Made by a program: the position numbers and the translations under genes
The notes under the pieces: generated by a model
The model's input: only the letters and a program-made list of their open reading frames with translations
What the model was told of the DNA's origin: nothing
Database searches by the model: none
In this document: piece by piece, positions 30,883 through 38,778 of the stretch
Numbering within the stretch: the stretch's first letter is position 1
Layout: each line of letters opens with the position of its first letter
Assembly (NCBI GenBank): GCA_001460835.1
Contig: CYKH01001645.1
Span: 1-64,000, forward strand
Source of the DNA: Bodo saltans
Taxonomy: Eukaryota > Euglenozoa > Kinetoplastea > Eubodonida > Bodonidae
DNA length: 64,000 nucleotides
Direction: 5' to 3'

Positions 30883-31662
30883 ATGAAGCGGACTAGCGTC
30901 GTCCTAGCTGCTGAGTTCAAGCAGAAATCCCGATGGATGCATGTGTGGCCTCAAATGCATTACGGTGCTATGTTCCTTCCGTTCGGTGTTGGGCGTAGGC
31001 TGCCATTGACTGGTTGCAACTGGGTGACGAGAGACTCCAACCGTCTCACGAATTTTTCCACTCGATACGCCACAGTCATTGCAGACTTGGACAGCGCAAA
31101 AAATGAGTCTGAACTTAACGTTCCTCTTTCTGATGTTCGATGGGGCGACCACAGACGACTGTTCTTCAAGTGCACTACTTGCGGTGAGCCGTACCGAAGA
31201 GCAGTGTCGTCCGTTATGAAATTCCACGCGCACTGCGGCTCTTGCAGGAGTCGTCGCTACCCGAGTGAGGTCTTGAAGGGGCAGATGACAGGCGCATCGC
31301 TTCAGGCAACAAAGCCAGAATTGGCAAAGGAGCTAGCAGGAGAAAAAGCGCAAACTATTTCTGGTTTCGCTGCAACGTCGAAGTTTAACGCCAATTGGAC
31401 TTGCTCGTGCTGCAACAAGACCTACCGCGCATCGATTCGAGAGCGCACCGGACTTGTAGCGCCCGGAATGGCACCTGTTTTTGCAGATTCTGCACGGTGG
31501 ACCGGCTTTTGCCATAGCTGTCGATGGGAAAAGAACTTAGCACCTGCAGGCCGTGAGGCGCTTCAGCGTCTTGACCTTCTGGGATTGGAAGCAACGGCGA
31601 AGGAGATTGCTGCGAGCAGCGGCAAGAAGATTCCCCGTCGCAGGAAGGCACTCTTTGCCTAA
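30883..31662 (+). CDS. Tandem zinc-ribbon protein (DUF4379-like), probably mitochondrial
   Basis: The product has 259 residues. Two treble-clef zinc-ribbon-like units are visible: FFKCTTCGEPYRRAV ... HCGSCRSRR (Cys 97, 100, 118, 121) and NWTCSCCNKTYRASIRER ... GFCHSCRWEK (Cys 174, 177, 210, 213). The pattern W/F-x-C-xx-C followed by an aromatic/basic stretch and a second CxxC is that of DUF4379-type domains. The N-terminus is basic and could target mitochondria; the C-terminus is Lys/Arg-rich (GKKIPRRRKALFA), suggesting nucleic-acid binding. Such ribbons occur in organellar RNA-processing or ribosome factors, but no role is proven. The next gene also codes for a small two-CxxC protein. Confidence 0.75.
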   Translation: MKRTSVVLAAEFKQKSRWMHVWPQMHYGAMFLPFGVGRRLPLTGCNWVTRDSNRLTNFSTRYATVIADLDSAKNESELNVPLSDVRWGDHRRLFFKCTTCGEPYRRAVSSVMKFHAHCGSCRSRRYPSEVLKGQMTGASLQATKPELAKELAGEKAQTISGFAATSKFNANWTCSCCNKTYRASIRERTGLVAPGMAPVFADSARWTGFCHSCRWEKNLAPAGREALQRLDLLGLEATAKEIAASSGKKIPRRRKALFA

Positions 31663-31861
31663 AATGCACAGACCTTTTTTTTCCCCCAAAGGAGGTATGT
31701 GTTGTTTGTGTTGATGCGCTAGCATCGTTTCATTTGATACGCGAACCCTCTTCGTGCGACGAGAGGAATTTCTGTTGTTTCCAAATCTTGTTCGGTTTTA
31801 TTTTCCTACGCATCGATGCAGCATATATATTAGGAGATCTTTTCAAAAAGTAGTCAGAGAT

Positions 31862-32230
31862 ATGTCTAGCCGGTTTCTCCAAAAAGACTTTTTGAAATGC
31901 GGAAATTGCACATTTATGCATCGGTATGCTCGTGGCTATCGACCGATTCCGAATCCCATTCTATTCAAATCCGATGTCCACTGCCGGTCCTTCAGCGACG
32001 AGCAGCGTATGTCCGCAGGCTACAGCGGGATGAGATTGTCGACAAAATGCCCATCGTGTGAGAAGCTCCACTCAAAATGGACGTGGATGGACTTTCAAAC
32101 GTTTTTGGATGAGAAAGAGAAGTTGCCGTTGAGCGAACAACGGAAATACTTGTTGTCATCAAACCCGCTCAAACAACAAGCGATTGCTGAGGGTTCAACC
32201 TCAACGAGGACTGTTGCTGCTGTGCAGTAG
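31862..32230 (+). CDS. Small two-CxxC (zinc-ribbon) protein
   Basis: The product has 122 residues from the first ATG. Two CxxC pairs (Cys 13/16 in LKCGNCTF and Cys 63/66 in TKCPSCEKLHSKW) are spaced like a zinc ribbon with a long insert. The second pair followed by a SKW aromatic resembles the neighbouring 259-aa protein. The start is rich in basic residues (MSSRFLQKDFLK). The tail is Ser/Thr/Gln-rich. No family name can be given. Codon bias and the paired cysteines argue that it is a real gene despite its size. Confidence 0.7.
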   Translation: MSSRFLQKDFLKCGNCTFMHRYARGYRPIPNPILFKSDVHCRSFSDEQRMSAGYSGMRLSTKCPSCEKLHSKWTWMDFQTFLDEKEKLPLSEQRKYLLSSNPLKQQAIAEGSTSTRTVAAVQ

Positions 32231-32348
32231 TCACTCAAGTTCGCCTTCAAGGCCACACAAGCAAAACATGAAGTCACTGTGCCGAGGTATCGAATCGTCA
32301 AACGCCAGACTGAATTGTTTGTCGTATCTTTTCTTTCTTTTGTTTTAA

Positions 32349-32350
32349 AG
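32349..32350 (+). promoter_or_regulatory. Probable spliced-leader acceptor AG
   Basis: A pyrimidine tract (about 32321-32346, with TTTTCTTTCTTTTGTTTT) leads to AG at 32349-32350, 24 bases before the ATG at 32375. It supports that ATG over the GTG-started extension to 32279. Confidence 0.6.
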
Positions 32351-32374
32351 TCGAAAACAACAACAAATAAAAAC

Positions 32375-33736
32375 ATGTCCCTTGAAGAGCGCGTCGCAGC
32401 TTCCTTCATCAGCCGCTACTTCGAGCTGCTCATGACTGATGCCAAGCAGCTCGCCAGCTTCTACCTTCCCAAAGCACAATTCAGCCACGAGGGCAAGACC
32501 TCCAGCATCATTGGTAACGAAAACATCGCTAAGGCACTCGCTCGTCTCTACCCGCAGGCGAACCACGGCCGCGTGTCCATCAAGGATATGCAAATTAAGG
32601 CCACCGAGGCCGCAGCTGGCCGCTTTGCAGTGTCTATCGGTGGAACTTACTTCCGCCGTGGTGCGTCTGAAGGAGACGAGTTCCGTCACGTGGTGGAGTT
32701 GCAAGAGCACCAAGGAAGCAACGGTGTGTACGGCATCTACGCCGATACCCGCACCGTGCAGCGCCCTCAGATGATGTCTACATGGGCCATGGAAACCCCG
32801 CCCATGTTCGCCAAGGCTGGAAATGAGAGCGCCATCCCCGAGATCGTCCAGCCCCCTGCGTCTGAGCCCGCTGTTCCCGTCGTCGTTGCCACGACCGTTG
32901 CAGCCAAGCAGCCCACCCCAAAGGTGTCGCCCAAGACCAGCCCTGCCTTGAAGCCCGCTGCTGAGCCCGTTGTCGAGGTCGCTGCTCCCGTCGAGACCTC
33001 TGACACTCCTGCTGTTGTTGAGGCTGAGTCTGCCCCTGCCGCCCCCAAGGCACCTGCAAGTTTCCTTGATATGGCCCGCGCTCGTGCCGGCAAGCCAGTG
33101 CAGAGCACCCCCGTCGCGCGTGTGGAGGCCAAGACGGAGGAGACAAAGGCGAAGGAGGAGGCTGAGCGCCTCGCCAAGGAAGAGGCTGCAAAGAAGGAGA
33201 AGGAGAGCGCCGGTAACGACCGTAAGAAGGGCAACAAGGGATCGAAGAAGGAGAGCGACGAGTCCAAGGCTGAGAAGTCCGCCAAGGCCGCCGGAGGTAC
33301 TTCCACTGCTGCTGCCGCTACTGCCCCCGCTGGTGCTGCTGTTGCTGCTGCACCTGCTGCCGCGACGAACGACAAGCGCCGCCAGGGTGGTGACAAGGTC
33401 ATCAGCCACAGCGTCGTGTTCTACGATGTTATCGTGAAAGGCCTTCCCAAAACCGCCACCGAAAAGTCTGTCGAGGAGATGATTTCGTTCCTGGGCCCCG
33501 TGAAGAAGATCAACGTGAAGTCACAGGCAGATAAGAAGGACTCAAGCATCACTCGCACGTTTGCGTTCGTGCTGTTTGACCACGAGGCAATTGTCGCTGC
33601 CGGTGGCAATGTGTCGACTGTGATTCAACGCGTGACGAAGGAGGGCACCCAGAAGTTCACTTCCCAGCGCATTCAAATCGACGAAGTCCGCGAGAAGTTC
33701 ACCCAGGAGGACCCCCGCGCTGAGAAGGCTGAGTAA
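32375..33736 (+). CDS. G3BP-like NTF2-domain and RRM protein
   Basis: The product has 453 residues. Residues 1-125 form an NTF2-like domain (ASFISRYFELLMTDAKQLAS with the FYLPKAQFSHEGK and GTYFRRG blocks). A Pro/Ala/Val-rich linker and a Lys/Glu stretch (about 250-320) follow, then an Ala run, and an RRM at about 347-440 (YDVIVKGLPKTATEKSVEEM ... RTFAFVLFD). NTF2 plus disordered linker plus C-terminal RRM is the G3BP/Rasputin architecture, whose members nucleate stress granules and bind mRNPs. The RRM RNP1 (RTFAFVLF) is weak. An antisense open frame over this gene comes from its biased codons. Confidence 0.9.
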   Translation: MSLEERVAASFISRYFELLMTDAKQLASFYLPKAQFSHEGKTSSIIGNENIAKALARLYPQANHGRVSIKDMQIKATEAAAGRFAVSIGGTYFRRGASEGDEFRHVVELQEHQGSNGVYGIYADTRTVQRPQMMSTWAMETPPMFAKAGNESAIPEIVQPPASEPAVPVVVATTVAAKQPTPKVSPKTSPALKPAAEPVVEVAAPVETSDTPAVVEAESAPAAPKAPASFLDMARARAGKPVQSTPVARVEAKTEETKAKEEAERLAKEEAAKKEKESAGNDRKKGNKGSKKESDESKAEKSAKAAGGTSTAAAATAPAGAAVAAAPAAATNDKRRQGGDKVISHSVVFYDVIVKGLPKTATEKSVEEMISFLGPVKKINVKSQADKKDSSITRTFAFVLFDHEAIVAAGGNVSTVIQRVTKEGTQKFTSQRIQIDEVREKFTQEDPRAEKAE

Positions 33737-34013
33737 AATCCTCGTGTGCAAGATTACTTGCGCAAAGAAGTGAAGATTATGGAGAATAATAACCTCACCA
33801 ACATGGATTTTACTGTTAGCTTCTAACACCTGATTCTCTTGATTTTTTTTTTTGTGTGTGACCTCCGCTTTATTTTGCGTTTTCGCGAACTACATGCTCT
33901 AGAGCGCAGCGCACACAATCAGCTCTCTGCAAATTTTACATCATTTCCCCCAAAATAAAACACTTCCATCCTGCAGCAATCAGAGCCACCCACATTGATT
34001 ACCAACAAAAAAC

Positions 34014-34772
34014 ATGCTCAGAAAATCTCGTTTCTTCTGCGCGAATGTTCCGTACACCACCATCCTTGGCTTTACTGGTGGTATTGCCTCCGGCAAGAGC
34101 AGCCGATGCCAACATCTCCTCAAGATCGCACTTCAGAAAGCAGAGCAACCTAACGTCAGCCTTGGGGTGTCCTACGTGAGCGCCGATCAAGTTGGTCACA
34201 GTATGTACGAACCTGGAAAGCCATGCCACAAAAAAATATTGGATGCGTTTGGAAGAGATGCCGTGATTAGTGAAGATGGAGTGACGATCGATCGAAGAAA
34301 ACTGGGCGGCATTGTTTTTGCCAATAAAGCCCAGATGGACAAGTTGAATGGGATTTTATGGCCCCACTTCGATGAAGCTCTTCTCACCATTGTCGAGGAA
34401 AATGCTTCAGTGAGTACCCTTCAGCATGGAAACCGCAATACACTGATCATCCTAGAAGCTGCGGTGCTGATCGAGCAAGGGTTCGTAAAGCACTGTAATG
34501 ACGTCTGGCTGACGTCGTGTTCCAAGGACGAGGCCATTCAGAGGGTCGTTAAGCGGAATGGGCTCTCTGTCGCAGAAGCAACGATGCGGATTGAGTCCCA
34601 GATGACAATCGAGGATCGTTTGAACTTCTTGAAGACCTCTGGGTTTGCTGGTTCTATTCAACATTTTGACACGACGGACGTCACGCTTGAGGTTGGCTTG
34701 AAGCAAGTGGCAACTGCGTTTGATGAATACTGGACAAAGAAACTTCGCCCAATGTGTCGAAGTGTTGCGTAA
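34014..34772 (+). CDS. Dephospho-CoA kinase
   Basis: The product has 252 residues. It phosphorylates dephospho-CoA in the last step of coenzyme A synthesis. The P-loop is GFTGGIASGKSS (19-30). Other CoaE marks are YVSADQVGHSMYEPG, DGVTIDRRKLGGIVFAN, LNGILWPHF and the LID-type KRNGLSVAEATMRIESQM block. The N-terminus (MLRKSRFFCANVPY) is basic and may target the mitochondrion or be a short tail. The fused PPAT domain of animal CoA synthase is absent, so this is the monofunctional form. Confidence 0.93.
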   Translation: MLRKSRFFCANVPYTTILGFTGGIASGKSSRCQHLLKIALQKAEQPNVSLGVSYVSADQVGHSMYEPGKPCHKKILDAFGRDAVISEDGVTIDRRKLGGIVFANKAQMDKLNGILWPHFDEALLTIVEENASVSTLQHGNRNTLIILEAAVLIEQGFVKHCNDVWLTSCSKDEAIQRVVKRNGLSVAEATMRIESQMTIEDRLNFLKTSGFAGSIQHFDTTDVTLEVGLKQVATAFDEYWTKKLRPMCRSVA

Positions 34773-35028
34773 GGCATGTGTGTCTAGAGGGGAGGCGGAT
34801 GAGGAGTTTTTGTTCCACAGTTCTTCGCAAGTGCAATTTACTACTTAGAGATGTGCTCCGTGCATGCCAATTTGAGAGTTTCGAGTTTTTTTGTGTGCTA
34901 CCCCTTACATCCACTCTGCAACGCTCGATACCCTCCCAACCTTTGCAAACTCTCGCTATTACTACGCTACGCCGAACGTCGGGTTTCTTGTTGATTCTCA
35001 TCAAAGTCCTTATTATCCCTCCATTATT

Positions 35029-38000
35029 ATGGAGAAATCTTTGAACGGTGATTATCTTCCATCTTTTTCATTTGTTTGCACACCCAAGTCGATGATGTCC
35101 GCAGCAGCAGTTTCGGCCGTGGAGAGAACTTCGATGCTGCAAGCAAATACAGCAGATTGCACCTCAAACTCATCAACATCGCCCCTTTCTTGTCCACCAG
35201 TATTTGCTGCCAAAGCACTTCGTAGAAAAGCGCAAGAAATTTGCGCCATTCTCGCACCAATCGAAGAAACGAGGCGAACAGCGATTCATCATGAGGAGGC
35301 CTTGGCAAGGTACCAGCTCCAAACTAGCAGATTTCAAACAACCCAGGCTAGTACCAGAATTGTCGCAGAGGAGGATGCTGCACGAAGCATATGCCAATTC
35401 ACCGAACGAACGGAGAGGCGAATGATTATCAGCCGATTTCAGAAATTCATCGCAGATGTTGCTAGCATTGGAGTGGACGCTGCGGCGTCGCTTCAGGTGA
35501 CGCTTCAATCACCCAACGGACGAGGGGATTCTCGGGCATCATCGGGCACCGCTTCATTTGCAGGTTCCATGTCAGGCGGTGGTGGCAGTATGCTCAGCTC
35601 CCAGCGCAGAGGCATCAATGGCACTCAAATCGTGAGTCAAGCGCAAAAGCAGTTTATGGCGGCAATGGACCAGCTTGAACGCGACGAACAGGCACAGCGG
35701 GCGGCACACCGTGCACTTGAGCAAGCAGCGCGTTATCACATGTCGACCCACTCCTTCTACAACGAGTTCTACGAATACGACGTGCACTTGTTTGACAACG
35801 TCCCACGGGTCGACCCAGAAGAGGCCAGAGTTCGAGCTCGTGCGATGTTGATGCTTCACGAAACGAGAGCCCGCATTGAGGTCGCCTACGAATGGTACGA
35901 CATGTTCACGGACATGTGCAAAGTTCTCTCGCCGTTCATTCCTGTGTTGGTGAATCAACTTGAGTGGAAGGACTTGCTCACGGAATACTTTAACGAGCAT
36001 TTCCATTACCTGGACAATGCTTGGAAGTGTGAGGAGCTCTACCAGCGAGACGTCATCATGACGAAGTTCCGAGAGGAGACGTTTCGCGTTCTTGCAACGG
36101 TTCACGCATACGTGGTCATTCAGGAACCCGCCAAGAGGCGAGTTGTGCGACGGGAGGAAAGGCGCCACTGGTCATCGTTGATGGCCCACGAACATCCGAG
36201 AATGACGCAACTGCGTCAAGCACACATGCGATTTATGCTGAGGAGGTACTTCCGAAAACTCGTCGGCCTGCGAGAGTTCCACGCGATTAACATTCAGCAA
36301 CAAGAGCGCATCACCATTATGGCGTCATTAGCGCTAGAGGCGACGAGAAAGCGCTATTTCCAATCGTGGCGACATCTTGTCCTTCGCAAGCGTCAGCTTC
36401 ATGCAGTCGCCCTGCATGCCAAAGATCAAATGTGCAACTTAGGACTTCGATACTTAAACACGTGGAGCGCGTGGTCCAACACTCAAATTCGTCATCAGTT
36501 TACTACGCAGAAACTTCTTCGACGCACTGCCGAGCTCGTTCAGAAGCGTGTCCAGGAGATGTTTCACAGTTGGCTGACGTTCCGACGTGTACGACAAGCG
36601 GAGGGCCTTCTGAAGGCCAACAACCAACATTTCGCTCGACGGGTGGCGACAAGATGGTTCTGGGGGTGTTGGCGCATGAAGCGAAGGAAACAATACCGCG
36701 TGAAGTTTTTTAAGCTGGAGCGGCTTGCAGAACAGTGGCGCATCGAACGAACATGTGCGACGTGGGGTCAACAAGGATTCCTTGCGTTGCGCAAAGCAAA
36801 GCGCGAGAAACATGAAGAACTTGCGGCACTCGCGAACTCTGTACACCAGCAGCTTACCGCCAATCGCTGGAGGGTTTGGAGGTTGTTCTTGAAACGAAGA
36901 AAACAGGGACGATTGTCTCTAAAACTCGAACAGGTCAACAAGAGCTACATTAAAGTGCGACGCTTGGCGACGTGGCTGAGTTTGATTCGTGAACGAACTG
37001 CTGTTCGTAAAGTGAACTGCTTGATTGTCAGACTCGTGCCTCAATTTATTGCTCCTTGGTGGAACACATGGCGGACTGTCGTGGGACGAAAAAATCGCAA
37101 TCTGGCGGATGAACTTCTTATTCGTAATCAAGAGCGAAGCGTGGTGAGCATCCTACCCCTGTGGCAGCATTGGGCGCATCGTCATCGTTACCGTCGGTTG
37201 GTGGTGCAGGAAGGTCAGCTTGAGCACCTTGCGCTGCGCAATGCATTCCGATTTCGGCTCAACAAGTTCCGTGAGTGGACCGGGGCAGTTCTACACAGCA
37301 GGAGGCTTCACGGCGTGGCCACTATGGAGAGGCATTCTCACGACCTGCACCGTGCTCGAGTGTTCCAATTGTGGAACTTGTACCGAGTCCAACACCCAAA
37401 GATAGTGACACTGGAGAGGATGAGCGCCAGAGCTGGTACTCGCCTCCTGAAATCCTCGTGGACTCGTTGGATGCGTTTAGCATTGTCGAAGGACAAGCGG
37501 AACGATAAACGCATGATAGCGAGATCCCTTGAGCGCAGCAATACTCACAAGTGGTTACGATCATTGCTACGCAGGTTCCACACTCGAAGTTTGGCGATGG
37601 GTTGGGTCCTCAACCGTATCGGCCGCGATAATGCAGTTCAGGTTGATGATGTCGGCCGGCTTGCACACTTTGAAGATGCGATAAACTCGCATCACCGCTT
37701 GAATCGATGGGGGTCATGGATCCACTGTATTCAGCTGCGTAAGGACACCGCAGTGGCGGACAACTTAGCGACAGTTAATTCCGATCGCTGGAGAAAAACG
37801 ATTTGGAATCGATGGCAAACATGTGCCCATCGACGAGCACTCACACGGCGTGTCGAGGAGTTGAGGATCCGCAACCAATGTGCGTACGAGCGACAAGTGT
37901 GGCGTCGAGTATTGCAGTCCAAGTGGCATGTCAATACTCTTCGTCGATTGTCCCTCGGCAATATCCGGATGATCGGAGAGGTGCGTCTGATGCTGCGAGT

Positions 38001-38574
38001 ACTACAGGAATGGGTCACTCACGCAAAAACATGGAAGCGCCAGATCTTGGCGGAAACGCTGCGTCAAGCAAACGCTACCATCGTATTGCGCCCGTTTATG
38101 ACTAAATTACAACACTACGTGCAACATCGAGCAGTGCAACGCGTGAGTGCGTTGTCATTTTCTCTGAATGGAGACGTTGCCGGAAGGAGATATTTTGCGC
38201 GTTGGGTTGCGTACCTACGACGTCGAGTGTCTCTTCAAGTGAACTTCATTGCGTTGTCCATGCTTCGAGAGCATTGGACCCGTCGCAATGGATGGAGCAG
38301 CTGGTGCACCTTCATGAAAGCGCGACATCGGACGACAACGACGTCTGCAACGGCACTGCCCAGTGATCCTAGTGCGCTGCGAAGTGTTATTGTGCCTGTC
38401 AACACTGAGGAGGGTGTTGTCCCAGAGTGTCCCATCTTGCCACCAGACACTGCAGCTGGGATTGAAACATCTCACAACAATCAACAACTGCGCCCAGCGT
38501 CTGGTGCAAGGGGATTCCTTCGATCCCTCCAAGCAAAAGAGAATCGAATGGCACAAGGTAGAGAAGTGCTCTGA
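35029..38574 (+). CDS. Large Sfi1-like centrin-binding repeat protein
   Basis: The product has 1181 residues from ATG 35029; the open frame to 34891 starts at GTG and is not used. From about residue 390 on, short helical repeats with conserved Trp recur at about 30-40 residues: RYFQSWRHLVLRK, LRYLNTWSAWSN, EMFHSWLTFRRV, RWFWGCWRMKRRK, NRWRVWRLFLKR, PWWNTWRTVVGRK and WGSWIHCIQ. The pattern L-x(2)-F/Y-x(2)-W is that of Sfi1 centrin-binding repeats. The N-terminal 370 residues are helical and Gln-rich with a short Ser/Gly insert near 35560-35620. Sfi1-type proteins form filaments with centrin at basal bodies and bilobes. Basal-body association is therefore inferred. Confidence 0.82.
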   Translation: MEKSLNGDYLPSFSFVCTPKSMMSAAAVSAVERTSMLQANTADCTSNSSTSPLSCPPVFAAKALRRKAQEICAILAPIEETRRTAIHHEEALARYQLQTSRFQTTQASTRIVAEEDAARSICQFTERTERRMIISRFQKFIADVASIGVDAAASLQVTLQSPNGRGDSRASSGTASFAGSMSGGGGSMLSSQRRGINGTQIVSQAQKQFMAAMDQLERDEQAQRAAHRALEQAARYHMSTHSFYNEFYEYDVHLFDNVPRVDPEEARVRARAMLMLHETRARIEVAYEWYDMFTDMCKVLSPFIPVLVNQLEWKDLLTEYFNEHFHYLDNAWKCEELYQRDVIMTKFREETFRVLATVHAYVVIQEPAKRRVVRREERRHWSSLMAHEHPRMTQLRQAHMRFMLRRYFRKLVGLREFHAINIQQQERITIMASLALEATRKRYFQSWRHLVLRKRQLHAVALHAKDQMCNLGLRYLNTWSAWSNTQIRHQFTTQKLLRRTAELVQKRVQEMFHSWLTFRRVRQAEGLLKANNQHFARRVATRWFWGCWRMKRRKQYRVKFFKLERLAEQWRIERTCATWGQQGFLALRKAKREKHEELAALANSVHQQLTANRWRVWRLFLKRRKQGRLSLKLEQVNKSYIKVRRLATWLSLIRERTAVRKVNCLIVRLVPQFIAPWWNTWRTVVGRKNRNLADELLIRNQERSVVSILPLWQHWAHRHRYRRLVVQEGQLEHLALRNAFRFRLNKFREWTGAVLHSRRLHGVATMERHSHDLHRARVFQLWNLYRVQHPKIVTLERMSARAGTRLLKSSWTRWMRLALSKDKRNDKRMIARSLERSNTHKWLRSLLRRFHTRSLAMGWVLNRIGRDNAVQVDDVGRLAHFEDAINSHHRLNRWGSWIHCIQLRKDTAVADNLATVNSDRWRKTIWNRWQTCAHRRALTRRVEELRIRNQCAYERQVWRRVLQSKWHVNTLRRLSLGNIRMIGEVRLMLRVLQEWVTHAKTWKRQILAETLRQANATIVLRPFMTKLQHYVQHRAVQRVSALSFSLNGDVAGRRYFARWVAYLRRRVSLQVNFIALSMLREHWTRRNGWSSWCTFMKARHRTTTTSATALPSDPSALRSVIVPVNTEEGVVPECPILPPDTAAGIETSHNNQQLRPASGARGFLRSLQAKENRMAQGREVL

Positions 38575-38778
38575 CGAAGTGTTCTGTTCAATCCCTGTTC
38601 ATTCTTGTACAAGCTCAACACGTCACCACCCTTCTGACAGCACGTTTTTTTCTCCCCTCTCTTCAGAATCATCCACAATGCAGCGTGCAAGCACTCCTCC
38701 TTTTCTTTTCTGTTCTCGCAACAGAAACACAGTAAGGTGAACGAGAACGACAGAACGAGTCTTGATAGTTGTTGCACA

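Noticed and set aside
32345-33409. Long antisense open frame opposite the G3BP-like gene
   Set aside because: It mirrors the biased codons of the sense gene, has no family features and would be the only - strand gene.
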